Of a stretch of DNA of 64,000 nucleotides, positions 48,972 to 60,368 are shown piece by piece. The DNA is from Darksidea phi (Eukaryota > Ascomycota > Dothideomycetes > Pleosporales > Lentitheciaceae). Location: assembly GCA_030770425.1 (NCBI GenBank), contig JASJFT010000062.1:62001-126000 (forward strand), read 5' to 3'. Position 1 is the stretch's first letter. Every line of letters begins with the position of its first letter. The notes beneath the pieces were generated by a model. That model was not told the origin of the DNA. It saw only the letters and a program-made list of their open reading frames with translations, and searched no databases. The position numbers and the translations under genes are program-made.

Positions 48972-49913
48972 TGTGAGAAGTACACTGCGGAGCACAGTTG
49001 CAAAGGCGAAGAAGGAAAAACTGCGAGAAAATAGGAAAGAAAGAGAAGATGATAGCAAGAAGGAGGGGTGCAAAGCAAAACACACTAGCCGGTGGTGAAC
49101 CAAGGGCGCGCGACTCAACCCCTGACTTCGTCGCCACCGATAGGCTTGCGTTGAAAGTTGCGCGCGATCACGCCGGCAGTGGCGAATGCGAGCGAACCGT
49201 TGATGTCGACCGTGTTCGTGAAAGCGAACTGTTGCTGTTCTATAATACGCCAGCGCGCAACATGTACGGATCATAAACGATTGCGCCCTAAGCCTTGTTA
49301 CAAGTGAGGGGGGAAAATGTCGCGTCGCCAGGCAGCCATCACGAGGTCACGTGCCCACTCTAGATAACGATAGCCGAGGCGGCATGGAATGCGCGAACTC
49401 CTGATCGCCATCATCCGTCATCACAACACCGCCTATACCTCCATCAAGTCGTCGTGTAGTAAGATAGTACTGCCTCTGCCTGTCTAAGACAATAGCCGTT
49501 AACACCCTAGGCAAGTATTATCTTATACCTAACATTGATAGCACACAATCTATAACTAATTCTGGAGGGGTGTCAGTAACCAATATCTTATATGCAAGCA
49601 GCGCCGTCTTACTAAAATACAACGCGCTGTGCAAGTCTAGATATACATTTTGTACTTTCGAGTTAAAATGCTATGCGTGGAGATGATCGAACTCGACCGG
49701 TTCATCGTTTGCGCGGTTAATCGACACGCAACTATGGCCAGCTCGTTCACAGGCTCGCCAGGACCATCTTTACTTTTCCAATGATAGGCTACAGAAGTCA
49801 AAGAATCTTTGTTGACGTTGTGTTTCATCAAAGAAGAGGAACATAGCAAACGATCATTGAGAGTTGAAAAATTGGATGGTCGTTGATGGAAAACGCAACT
49901 AGTAGTAACTCAT
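48972..49913. other. Intergenic region
   Basis: About 940 bp upstream of RAD16 and downstream of the F-box-like gene. Nothing further recognised. Confidence 0.4.
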
Positions 49914-51341
49914 TCAGACCATCGTCAACAATCGATCTTTCCTCTCGAGAAACTCGTCTCGAGTCCATTCCCACCTGATCCCATCCATTTCTCCTGTCTG
50001 TTCATCGTCATTGGTTGTGTCAGTTTCTTTATTTTCTTCATTTCCAGCTCCACGATATTCAGTTCTATCATTGATATCGGACCTTAACAGGGGTTGCTCA
50101 ACACACTCGTGTTTCCTCGCGTCATCTCCCCCACAGTCCCCGTTATTATCCCTCCCAATGATCCTCGCAACAGCATGCTCCCCTAACCAACACTCATCTA
50201 ATCTCCCACAAGCCCCGAAAGCCATACCAGCCGCCTTGTCTTCCGCCCTGCTCTTCTTTTCCAGATATTTTCTCCAGAATTCCTCCATCCCGGGCCTCCC
50301 ATGCAGCTTCGGAAGCTTTTGCGGCAAATGTACCACCCTTAACAGCTGAACATCCGGCAGCACAAGCACTCGGAGTTGCCTGAAACCTCGGCCTATCGCA
50401 GTTGCGATTGCAGAGAGCGATGGCCAGCCGCTGTACCCAAGAAGAGCAAGGTAGTGGAGGGAAGGGAACATGGATGCGAGGTATGCGATTTCAGTAGCGG
50501 TCCATTGCGCATGTGCTTCGAAGTGAGTTATTCTAGGGGCGTAGGAAGCAAGTTGTGCGAGGTTAAGTTGGTAGAGACGAGTGTTGTTGTCATCGTTGTT
50601 GTAGAGCGCCAGACGTTCCAGGTGGGGGCAATAGTCGAGTAGGAAGATCATTCGATATTCAATGGAAAGGGCTGTAAGATTGTTAAAGGTCGGTGACGAC
50701 GTCGCTGCACCGGACTTGAAAGCTGTTTCGAACGCGAGCATGTAGGGATGCGGAATATTGAGATATAGAAGTTGCAGGTTCGGAAGCTGGCGTAGAAAGG
50801 TAGCGATGTGGGCGACCTCTTCGGCTAATGCGTATTCGTTCTCCCAGACGTGTCCGTACAGATCGAGACGTAAGCTCTTGACATTATAAACCAGCGAAGC
50901 ATCGCTCAGCAATCCATCAATAGCTTTCCGCGCAATATTCCATCCGTCCGGTAAGGTCACCGTAGCCTTTCGGTGTTCGCACAATGCAATGGACTTCAAT
51001 AAGATTGGTCTGAGAAGCGCTCGGAACCGTCGATTAACGAGCGATAAGTTCTTCAGCGGCGTTGGTATAGAATCTGTGTCGCCGCGATCGGCTTGAAGTC
51101 GTGGAAGGACGGCAAGGTAATCGCAGACTTCCAGCATAACATCATCGTTGAGGTTGGAGAGGGTCAAAGGAAGGTCATTACTTGCTCCTGTTCTGAAGCC
51201 CATGGTCATAAGGGGAAAATAAGTGCCAGACGAGGAGGACCATATTCCGTGTGATACCAGGCGAGTGTGGCAATTAGAAGAGTACGCTTGCAACAAGTCG
51301 AAATGGAGGTCATCAGTGTCTCGCCCCCACGCTAGCTGCAT
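49914..51341 (-). CDS. F-box/LRR-like protein
   Basis: Single exon, 475 residues from the ATG at 51341, or 431 from the later MTMGF start at 51209. The segment LNDDVMLEVCDYLA...LKNLSLVNRRFRALLRPILL is an F-box-like helix set. It is followed by leucine-rich irregular repeats (VKSLRLDLYGHV, NLQLLYLNIPHPYM, LTALSIEYRMIFLL, HLERLALYNND, LHYLALLGYSG), as in fungal F-box adaptors of SCF ubiquitin ligases. The C-terminal 100 residues are acidic and Asp/Asn-rich. The substrate is unknown, and SCF membership is inferred from the F-box only. Confidence 0.72.
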   Translation of the reverse strand: MQLAWGRDTDDLHFDLLQAYSSNCHTRLVSHGIWSSSSGTYFPLMTMGFRTGASNDLPLTLSNLNDDVMLEVCDYLAVLPRLQADRGDTDSIPTPLKNLSLVNRRFRALLRPILLKSIALCEHRKATVTLPDGWNIARKAIDGLLSDASLVYNVKSLRLDLYGHVWENEYALAEEVAHIATFLRQLPNLQLLYLNIPHPYMLAFETAFKSGAATSSPTFNNLTALSIEYRMIFLLDYCPHLERLALYNNDDNNTRLYQLNLAQLASYAPRITHFEAHAQWTATEIAYLASMFPSLHYLALLGYSGWPSLSAIATAIGRGFRQLRVLVLPDVQLLRVVHLPQKLPKLHGRPGMEEFWRKYLEKKSRAEDKAAGMAFGACGRLDECWLGEHAVARIIGRDNNGDCGGDDARKHECVEQPLLRSDINDRTEYRGAGNEENKETDTTNDDEQTGEMDGIRWEWTRDEFLERKDRLLTMV

Positions 51342-51922
51342 TCGCTGTTGCCTAGTAGCTGACCACCATGGTCACCGGTCAACTACTACGGAATTTTTGA
51401 GTAAAACTCACATTGGAGATGTCCTTAAGTTTCAAAGCATAGTTCTACAGCCTAATTTTCCAAAAATTTTCCTTTATAAATGTTTAAGTGCAGACTTTGC
51501 AAAATTAGGGCCGAATCTAATTATGTAGTCGCTCTCTGAAACCATCTACAGAGTGTTTACAACACAACGCAAGTTGACGGGAAATTCCCTGCCGAACCTT
51601 GAGGCTATTCCCGCCGCTTTAGGAGGAACCTTCCCCTCTATGCCAAGAACAAAACTCTGGCCACAACTTGCGCCCAAACCCACTGTGGTACAATTGTCTC
51701 ATCCTTGATAGGTGCAAACAGCCTCTTTTTGCACTCATCCTTGATTAGGGCAAATAGTACATTTTAAGCCTCATTAAGGATAAGACAATTTAAAAAAAAA
51801 TATAGAAAAAAATAGATTTAATATTTTATAGCTTTTTTTAAAAATATTAATATTAAAATTCACTCTATTCTCTATTTAAACTATACTATATATAATACTC
51901 GGTCTCCCCTTCTTCTTTTCCT

Positions 51923-51984
51923 CGAGCTCAGCGGCTGGTCTATATCGAGCTCAGGAACTGGCTGATGGAGAGCTCAGTAGCTGG
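51923..51984 (+). repeat. 62-bp inverted repeat, left arm
   Basis: Starts CGAGCTCAGCGGCTGG. It matches the reverse complement of 52204-52265 over the full 62 bp with about ten mismatches, mostly transitions. The arms are separated by about 219 bp. Within the arm the GAGCTCAG/CTGG core recurs, so it is itself built from shorter repeats. Confidence 0.8.
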
Positions 51985-52203
51985 CCTATATTAAGCTTAG
52001 TAGCTAGCCTATATCGAGCTTAGGAGGGTGCCTTACTTAGTCGTATAAACTATATAGTTCTTATTATATTACTACGAAGGAGGAGCGAGAGGGTAAGTAT
52101 AAAGTATTAAGGTTGTTGAGTATATGACGTAGAAGACTTCACGTACTAGCATATGAATACCCGCGAACACCCGCGCGCCCTTAATACTACCTAACGACCT
52201 CAG

Positions 52204-52265
52204 CCAGTTACTAAGCTCTGTCGCAGCCAGCTCCTGAGCTCGATATAGGCCAGCCGCTGAGCTCG
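52204..52265 (-). repeat. 62-bp inverted repeat, right arm
   Basis: Reverse-complement partner of 51923-51984. It ends a few bases before the 12-bp minisatellite begins. Confidence 0.8.
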
Positions 52266-52278
52266 ATATTAGCTAGTT

Positions 52279-52410
52279 ACTGAGCCTTATACTAAGCCTG
52301 ATACTGAGCCTGATACTGAGCCTAATACTGTGCCTAATACTATACCTAATACTGTACCTAATACTGTACCTAATACTATACCTAATACTATACCTAATAC
52401 TATACCTAAT
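52279..52410 (+). repeat. 12-bp minisatellite, 11 copies
   Basis: Eleven contiguous 12-bp units of the form ACTRNRCCTRAT (for example ACTGAGCCTGAT, ACTGTACCTAAT, ACTATACCTAAT). The 5' units are G/C-richer and the 3' units A/T-richer, differing by C/T and G/A changes. Twelve is a multiple of three, so frames stay open through it, but there is no other sign of coding. Confidence 0.85.
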
Positions 52411-52431
52411 ACAATACTGTGCCTGATACTA

Positions 52432-52515
52432 TATCAAGGATTGGGTGCACTCATCAAGGATAAGGGCGCCCTCATCAAGGATCGGGCATTGCCTCATCAA
52501 AGGATCGGGCGCACT
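52432..52515 (+). repeat. TCATCAAGGAT tandem repeat
   Basis: About four imperfect units built on (C)TCATCAAGGAT followed by AAGGGC or CGGGC, directly after the minisatellite. Similar words in reverse orientation (TCATCCTTGAT) occur at about 51698 and 51739. Confidence 0.65.
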
Positions 52516-52869
52516 CTTTATGGATTAGTGCACGGCACCATAGTGACCCCTGTTAGCGCAGCTGTTGAATTGTCGGCTCGAGGATTTCGCCGATGACCTG
52601 TAGCCTATGCTAGCCGTTCCGCGCCGTTATTCAGCGAATAGGCCCATCTCATCTCGTGCTCCTGGGTAATAGATGTCCAAGGTGTCGTGCGCCTAGGACG
52701 CGTCCACATCGGCTGGCTAAGAACAGTTTCGAGCTTGGCTAGCGAGCCAGGTAGTTGTACGTCGGAGGGGATTTCGTATCTCAGCTTCTCTCTCGATGAG
52801 CCTAACGTCGCTTTTGCGCTGCAACAAGCTCTCTCGCCTCTCGCCTCTCACCTGGCTCGTGGCTTCAGC

Positions 52870-54916
52870 ATGAATCGATTCAAACGTCTAATTCTACACC
52901 GCGAGAGGTCTGACAACGGGGAAAGTAGTAGTGGCATTTTCCAATATACGCCGCTAAAAACCGCCTCCAACTTCAGGATCCTTCGCCTCCAGAAGAAGTT
53001 CAGGGACTCCAATAAAGAATACACAGACCTGCCGCTGCGAGAATCTCTCATCGAGGCTTCGCTTGAGAGCCACCCGGAGTACTATGCGTTGTCTTATACT
53101 TGGGGCGACCCGAACCTCTGCGAAAAAATCGTCATTGATGGGAAACCTCTCAAGATCACGGCCAACTGTGCCCCCGCTTTGCGCCGCATGCTGCGGGGCA
53201 AATTCAGCAAGGCTATCTGGGTCGACTCGATCTGCATTAACCAAGCTGACACGCCCGAAGCGCTCAAAGAGCGGGGCGGGCAAGTCGCTATGATGGACGA
53301 GATTTACAGGCGCGCCGTCCAGGTCAATGTTCATTTGGGGGACGGCGATGAAGCATCGGATGTAGCTTGCGAAGCCCTGAAAAGCCTATCTGTAGCCTTT
53401 CTCGCTGCAAGAATACCTGGTCCAGGTCAAGAGGCTTGCCGGGCAAAGTATGAAAGGTTGGCTGACGAAGTTTTGAGTAAGTGTCCCAAAACTCCCTCAT
53501 TCTCATGTGACTAAGGGCGAATAGCTCCAACATCCGAATATCCCTATGGAAAATTGCATGGCATCTTTCGCCTGCCATGGTTTAGGCGTACTTGGGCAAG
53601 TGAGCTCCACTTAATCTTCTGACAGGAGTCCCATCTAACATCGGTCAATCTAGGTAGTTCAAGAGGTCGCTCTCGCTCAGAAGGCCATGTTCTATTGTGG
53701 AAAGCATTTAATGCGTCTTGAGATGATGGTCGTCGGAGCCGACTTTACACGACTTCCTTACTCAAAACTCGACTCGATTGCCTCTGCCCGCCACTGGCGA
53801 GCATATCTGGAATATCACGACGCTTTAAAAGAGTTCATACGCAGAAGAGAGGAGGGCGAGCCCACCTTGAACCCTGGCTCACTCTTAGGCGTGCTAATGG
53901 TGCCCGCATTAACCCTGGAGGCGACCAGGCCAGAGGACAAGATTTTCGCGCTGTACGGAATATGCAAGAGACTCGGCTTCCAACTGCCGGCACCAGACTA
54001 TAGGAAACCATTGGCCGTCGTCTACACGGAGGCGGCGCGGGCAGTTCTCCACTACGACCAAAATCTCGGCCTGTTGTCCGCGGCCATGGAATCGTCTGGC
54101 TGCGCTGACGAACTCCCGTCCTGGGTGCCAAACTTCTCGGGGTGCATTCGCAGATGGTCTCCGTCTAGTCCGCCCCATGTGTCCATTTCCGAGAGGGAGA
54201 ATCCCAAGATCTCAGGCCTGACCAAGTGTCAGTACCTCTTGGAGCCGGATGGCATAGACCTGAAGGTGAAAGACCGCCGGCTGGATACAATATGCGCTGT
54301 CGGACAGCCCTGGAAGACGGATGCCTTCACAACCCTTCTTGGGGACTCCCCGACGCAGACAGGGCAGTTCGCTGAGAGCCTGGTCAACTGCATTGGTAGC
54401 TGGCTTGACATCATACAGGGTCGCAGCGATTCTCCGCGCGGGAAACTGGCTATTGAGCTGCTGGTGCGGGTGCTGGCGGACAATGTTGAGGATCAGTATC
54501 CCGCGGTGCCGACCGAAGACATGATTCGGTATCTATCTGTATTAGTCGCCATGTCTGGATCAGAAAATAATGTGCTTTACTTGACGTTGGCAGGTTTGGT
54601 AGATGGTACTTCCAGCCCTCAGCAAGGTGACGTTCTTGCCCTTTTTGGGGGGCTTGAACGTGCCATTAGGCGAATCGGCGGTTCGAGTTGGAAGACTCTG
54701 TTTCGAACGACCCGCGACTACCTGGGAACTGGGAGCCACAGTGTCAGGGCCGGTGACATAGTCGTCGTGTTTCACGGCCGTCCTACGGCGGGCATTGTTC
54801 GGCCCTGTACTAGTGGGTTCAAGTATGTTTGCCCGGCTTATGTGGACGGAATAATGAATGGAGAGTTTTGGAATGCTGGGTCGGCATCGGATGACGAGTG
54901 GATTGTCTTGGTCTAG
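52870..54916 (+). CDS. HET-domain (heterokaryon incompatibility) protein
   Basis: Three exons give 646 residues: 52870-53476, 53525-53595 or -53599, and 53654 or 53658-54916. The open frame upstream of the chosen ATG begins only with GTG. The HET domain carries its three blocks: YYALSYTWGDP, IWVDSICINQADTPEALKERG with QVAMMDEIYRRA, and after intron 2 RRTW-(VV or AI)-QEVALAQ. DKIFALYGI and YTEAARAVL are also typical. HET proteins are known to trigger cell death when unlike fungal individuals fuse, or to act as partners of NLRs. No NACHT or kinase domain is attached here. The repeat-rich flank and accessory neighbours suit a variable incompatibility-type gene; actual function is untested. Confidence 0.88.
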
Positions 54917-56842
54917 ATTTTAGATGTTAGAGTTTTATATAAGACTACACTCAAGGCAGGAACGTTGAATTACGACTAAAACCCACAGTCTCGAGTAAAG
55001 TAAGGCATGAAAGATAGGTTCTATTAGTATAAGCCTTTATAACATTAACCTTGTCTGAGGTTAGGTACTAGACTCTATAGGTTCTAGACGACCGTCGAAG
55101 ATGAATACTCTTTACCTGTTATTATAAGCTATCTTCGTATATTTATAAGCCGGGAAACCGGCTTGCGTCCTACTTCAACGCCCACGTTAGTTTCTAACGC
55201 ACCTATCGCACTCCTTCCGCAATGCCGCCGCCGGAACCTTCATGTCCTACGCAGCCGGATCTTGACCTAAACCCGCATCGCAAGCGAAAGCGCTGCCAGT
55301 TCGATGAAGCCAAGGACTGCAAACGGTTGCGAGATACACAAAGCATACCGAGAGTCAAACCCAAAAGAGCCTCGCTCAATCTTCGCAACCGAATCATAGA
55401 ATAGCACCACAGCGTAATGCGCGTGCTCCATGAATTCCCAACCTTAAGAGGCCACGGTCCATCGAAGTCGGACGTTATTCAATAAGGGTTACGCTAGCAA
55501 GGGTAGGGAGAGAATACAAAAGTACGTCTTTAACTGTAGGAAGGCACTCAAATTCTAGACATGCGGCTGGATGATGCTTTCAGACATAAGGGGGACGAGG
55601 GTCCACTTTACATTAGTGCTCTAAAGCTACGTCATTCCTTGGACGGCTCGGTGTGCAAACTGCGCACTCTATATCTGATGATAGTGTTGGAGGAGTTCTG
55701 CTTCCGGAATTCACTATCGGCCAAAACGTAATACTTCCACCGAATTTCGCCACGAGGTTCTCGAGGCATGGCAAGAGAGCGCCATAATTGTAGGCCGCAC
55801 GATCTTAATGTCATATCCGCAGTTCCTCTATGTGCCTATTACCTATAGGTATATTGTTTATATTAATACATTAGATTGGCATCCGCTTGTTCCCTTATAT
55901 ACTTTCGTTTATATAGTTTAGAAATGGTGGATTGCTAAGCTTGGTGACCACGTCTAAAAGGGGGCACCTACTAAACCTAAGGGTGATTTCCCGTTCACAA
56001 GCTTACATTTACAAACTTTCATCCACGAATATAGCGCTTGAAGACTTGTACAAGAGCCTTGCCTATTCGCCAAGTTCTTTACTCGTAACCCGGTGACTTG
56101 CTTTAGACGTCGCTCGGCGTAGAGTTGGCACTTACGACGCTTTACTGTAAGTTCAACCCTGCAAGCTCGCAAAATAGTATATATTTATTATCTTATATCA
56201 AGAAAATCATTAATTCGGAATGCCACGATGGACGGATGAATAAACTTGCTCTTAGTTAGCGGGGCTCCTCTGGAGCTCCCTCTATATCCAATTGCAGGAA
56301 GAATTAGTTTTTGCACTTTTCAAGACCACCCAGTCCGGGATAGTATACTGGAGCTTATTTAAAACTTTTACTCTATTATTCTCTTTAATATTTTACATTT
56401 TCCGCCTAGACACTGCATATGTTGATAGTCTAGGTTTAGTACTTTATAGCTCTATATCGGTAATAGTAGGCGATTCAAGCGTTATAATAGATTTTTAAAT
56501 ATAGTTATATTTTACAAGTCTATATAGACTATTTAATGGCGTAATCGTATAAGGCAATTAGTACCTTAAAGCGCTCTAAACATCGCTTCGCCAGTTGGAA
56601 TACCTCTTCGATCGATGGTATTGTGCACAGCTCTTACACATTCATTGTTGTGCATAAGCTGTGGAATAGCACCTCGATTGTGTAAAAATCCTATTCTATT
56701 TCGTACGGACCTTACAAAGAGACCCCCACAATGTAAACCCAACTAAATCCTCCTTCGGTCTGTGAGTATTTAGTTTCACTGATGGCAAAATTCTTGCTCT
56801 AGATTGACAAGATTTAACCAAAAAAGAGCAAAACCTAGAGAA
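54917..56842. other. Decayed intergenic region
   Basis: About 1.9 kb without a supportable gene. A 60-residue frame at 55222-55404 (KRKRCQFDEAKDCKRLRDTQ) looks protein-like and could be the surviving N-terminus of a lost gene; everything after it is stop-filled. About 55840-56560 is A/T- and TA-rich. Confidence 0.45.
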
Positions 56843-57738
56843 ATGGCAACTCAACTACAGTACAGCTGCGAAGAAACGATATCCCAATCAACGCCCAACT
56901 CGGGAAAGAGCGACTTGCCCGTTCCATCCGGCTCCAGGTCTATGCCCACTACCCAGGCACATCACATGTTGTTCCTTCCACCCGAAATACGGCGTCAAGT
57001 CTATCAGTACCTCCCCCGGTACGCGCCCAAATGCTGGTCTGAGAGACCGCCGAATACCACGCTGTATTCGCCAAGGGCCCCAATCCTCTCCAGGTCTTCT
57101 GGTCAACCTCTCATTTCCTCGAACCGTACCTCTTTCAAATCTGCCGTCAGCTTTCGTTCGAGTTGCGAGAGTTCACGCCGCGCACGTACAATCCCACCTG
57201 TCCGCCCGTCCTTCTATGCGAGGCCAACCGAAGATTCGATGTTGACTATGTCACAGATCTGATAGACGTGCTCAAAAGCTATGATGCACACTGGGTTGCG
57301 AAGCAGATGAAAAACCCCACATCAACGGACAAAAATCTAGTCATGGGCCGGTGGGCGCTAGAAGTACCTGTTCAGCATCACCAAAGGAAATTAAACAAGT
57401 CTATGGATAATGTAAGTCAGGAGTCCACGGCCGAAGAGATGACGAATTTGAGGGCTTTTCTCGAGGCGGTGTTACCATGTCTACGGCACACCAATACCAT
57501 GGAGATATACGTCTTTATCAGGTGTTCGGTGGAACGGCGTGATGACACGTTCTATACGACCTTACTGATGTCCATGGTTTATACTCTTCAGCAAAAGAGT
57601 GTGGACCGTGTGCACCGGGTTCGTTATACGGTTATTGTGTTACTGTCAGAACGCAATGAGTGCATTGAGAGGCAAGTTGAAGATGCTGGCTTGAAGATGA
57701 GGCTCGCAACGGAGCAGGAGGCTGCATTGTTTCCGTAA
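56843..57738 (+). pseudogene. F-box-like gene, frame-broken
   Basis: The first frame (ATG 56843) encodes an F-box-like start, MLFLPPEIRRQVYQYLPR, after a low-complexity leader. Past about 57040 the protein-like signal moves to another frame: QVFWSTSHFLEPYLFQICRQ, LLCEANRRFDVDYV, FLEAVLPCLRHTNTMEIYVF and RHRV-like C-terminal text ending at 57738. No intron with good splice sites restores the frame. I therefore read it as one gene with a frameshift near 57000-57160, or a gene with an intron I could not place. The frame ends at TTTCC-GTAAGT, which could also be a donor into a further exon. Confidence 0.45.
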
Positions 57739-58626
57739 GTTCGGTCTTGACATACTTCCGACGGAGTTGTTGCTCGGCATGCGTGCGCATCATTATGCAT
57801 CCGAAGAGAGGCCTAGGTTCATACTATTGTAAATTTCATATCCATAACATCTAGCTTACTAGCATGTTCTTCCGAGTAAAGGGTTAGTCTGAGAGCAAAA
57901 AAGGAAATAACGTCTTGTAAACTGCATACATCTTTACGCTAAACCTATTGATCTCTTCCTTTACCCCACAAGTCACACGTGCTTAACAATCGCATAGGAA
58001 ACATCACGCCAGTACAAAATAACCAACCCACGACCCACTGCCCGATCCGAACCGCCCTAGTTGCTCAACACCTCAGAGTCTAGAGCCGCACTTGAGTTCC
58101 CAAACCATCCCTTAGTAACAGTCACTGGAATGATAAAGGGTATGTCCAAAACACACCTATTCAACAAAGAGAATATCATTTGGGAAGGGGGTATCTCGTG
58201 TAACTACATCTCAACACACGCAAAACGAAAAAGAGGAAGAAAACCATCTGAAGGAAACTCATATCGTCTCATAATTAGCATTGCCCCATTTTCTGCCCGA
58301 ACACGGCGAGCACTGTACAAGTGTTTTTCCCTTCCTTTTCCGACTTTTCCACATAGAATAGAGGATAAGGAAAACAGGCGGATGATTCATGATGTTCTAT
58401 ACCGGGGAAGTAAGGCCGTGGGGCAAAGAGAATACTTTTCCATCTCTTCTCTTCTCTTCTGAAAGATTACCGTAGCGAGTCCCTCTTTCCTCACATTAAT
58501 ATTGGTAGTAGGTGTTGAACCTTTCCTTGTCTTTCCCTCCTCGTGACCCTCATGACTCCTACCATATGTACAACGAAGTCATGCATATTGTATCCGCTCC
58601 CGCTTTCTCTCTGGCGTTGAAGCCGT
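57739..58626. other. 3' intergenic region
   Basis: About 890 bp between the broken F-box-like gene and the end of ATG101. The one longer frame here starts at a non-ATG codon and has no motif. Nothing supportable. Confidence 0.4.
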
Positions 58627-59385
58627 TCAGAAGATTCCCATCCGCGGACCCCAGGTATTCTGTTCGGACGTAGCTTTCGGGTTGACGATGACGTGGTACG
58701 GGAATGGGTTCGCGTCGGTGGTGGTAATGGGTGGGATGTGATCTTTATCGCGATTAACGATGTTGATGATCTTATGTGCGGCTTTTTCGAGGGATTTCGT
58801 CATGGCTCTGCGGACTTTGAGGACATCTATGCCAACGGTCAGCTTTTCTCGCTCCCGAACGCTCCCCGCAAGGAGTGGAGTTGGTAGGTATACACACCAG
58901 TCTCGGTCCTAGGCGTTGCAAGCGTAACATCCAGCGTCCACTGCTCCCAGCACACATCCTCATCTGCTTTCCCGAAAAAGTACGTCTTCCTCCTCTTCTT
59001 CTCGAAGAACTGCACTACAAGCTGTCCGCGCCCTCTTTGTTGGTGCGTACTCTCGATCGCGCGCACGAGCGCAATGGTGCGTTGGTCGATCAGAGTTTCG
59101 AGATCTACGTCGTCGATGGCGGGGAGCGTAAGATCGAGGAGGTCGCGCGTGAGGGGAGATATCGAGGTGAAGTAGCGGTGGAAGAAGATTGTATGCAGTA
59201 TGGCTATGCCACATCAACACATTAGCATTTGCAGCGGAAAGGCAGCGGTGGAAGGGCAGTCCGGAATGGCTACGTAGAGAGTGGGGGGTCGGATAAGCAA
59301 AACACACACCTTTTACAACGTCCTTGACACAAGCCAGGTCGGCGAAAATGTCCAGATGATACTCTGGCCGTCGTCTGGGCTCCAT
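58627..59385 (-). CDS. ATG101: Autophagy protein Atg101
   Basis: Three exons (59385-59310, 59203-58898, 58826-58627) give 193 residues. The spliced product begins MEPRRRPEYHLDIFADLACV, continues KDVVKAILHTIFFHRYFTSI and DLLDLTLPAIDD, then VVQFFEKKRRKTYFFGKADE, VCWEQWTLDVTLATPRTET and, after intron 2, RRAMTKSLEKAAHKII with NRDKDHIPPI near the C-terminus. This is the HORMA-domain Atg101 of filamentous fungi, absent from budding yeast. It pairs with Atg13 in the Atg1/ULK kinase complex that starts autophagy. The gene was assembled by hand because introns break it into short frames. Confidence 0.93.
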
Positions 59386-60368
59386 GTTTGCATTTGCCCT
59401 CGCTGTGCCTTGGTTGGTGTTGTATACGTGGTAGCAAAGCGCGGTGCAGCCCGATCCCACGCAAACCGACCCCGCGGGGCGTCGGGGGGCAGTCGCGTTT
59501 CAGCGCCCGGTTGTGTACAAGCCCGACCCTCTTCACAAGCTTTTGGAAAGTCCAAGCGAGCGTGCAGTCGTGCGTTTGAAGAAATTCGGGGATAGAAGGG
59601 GTGTGGAGCGGTCGGAGGGAGGAAGTGGCTGTTGTCCAGGAATGTAGGAAGCAAGTGCCGGGCGCAAAGCTGAAAAATGTGGCGGGGCTGCCCCTTCTGA
59701 AGCGGACGAACGCCCGACGAACAATTTGACAAAGGAGGCCGACTATGCCACCGACCGTCTGCCGGGGATCGTCATAGAAAAAGCCACGGCGGCCGCGGCA
59801 TGACAAAGATGCCAAACACATCGAATCACCATGTCCATAAATACCTCAGCTATCCGTTTGTACGCCCTGACACACGAGCCGCGACAACGCTTCTTCGCCC
59901 GCCTCCTTTCGCGCGTGATGCCGTAGGTAAAGACAGATGACGCTCTGTTGTGGCTCATGCCACCTAGGGCTGACGCCCTGTCTTGGTTGACTGCTGGCCT
60001 TTGGACGGATTGTTCGCTTACCCGCGGATGTCCGGGGCTTTTCATTCGCCCGCGATACCCTTGAGTAGACTAACTTTAGATGGTGACGTTACGCTGCATG
60101 TGAACGTGTAGCCTTGTAAGGCTAGTTTGGGAAAGGCATGTGAAAGGCAGATACGCTGTGTAAAGCACCTGGATTCGCTGGTCTGGAACTACGGCCCGTC
60201 TATAAAAAAAACGCCAACCATGCTCAAGCTGCTACGGCGAGCTTCTTTCGGTATAAAACTACAAAGCAAATGGCACAGCTTCCGATGCCAGTATATCTAA
60301 TCCCCTCCCTTCCATCAGCAGTCCGGCTAGTCCACCTCCATGTGCCACCATACTGATCAAGCGCTCAA
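59386..60368. other. Intergenic region
   Basis: About 980 bp upstream of ATG101 and downstream of the sugar transporter. Open frames on both strands are shadows without motifs. No RNA gene recognised. Confidence 0.4.

Larger units (their letters stand above)
51342..52869. other. Repeat-rich, partly AT-rich intergenic island
   Basis: About 1.5 kb containing the inverted repeat, minisatellite and tandem repeats listed separately, plus an A/T-rich patch at about 51780-51900. CTCATCCTTGATA near 51697 and TATCAAGGATTGGG near 52432 are roughly complementary ends, so the whole could be one degenerate element of about 0.8 kb. Confidence 0.5.

Noticed and set aside
52330..52596. 88-codon frame through the minisatellite (NTIPNTVPNT repeats)
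   Set aside because: Openness follows from the 12-bp period; non-ATG start and no other coding sign.
58061..58462. 133-codon frame downstream of the F-box-like gene
   Set aside because: Non-ATG start, no motif, A-rich low-complexity text.
59270..59821. Overlapping frames on both strands around the ATG101 start
   Set aside because: Mutually overlapping high-GC shadow frames; only the exon joining into Atg101 is supported.
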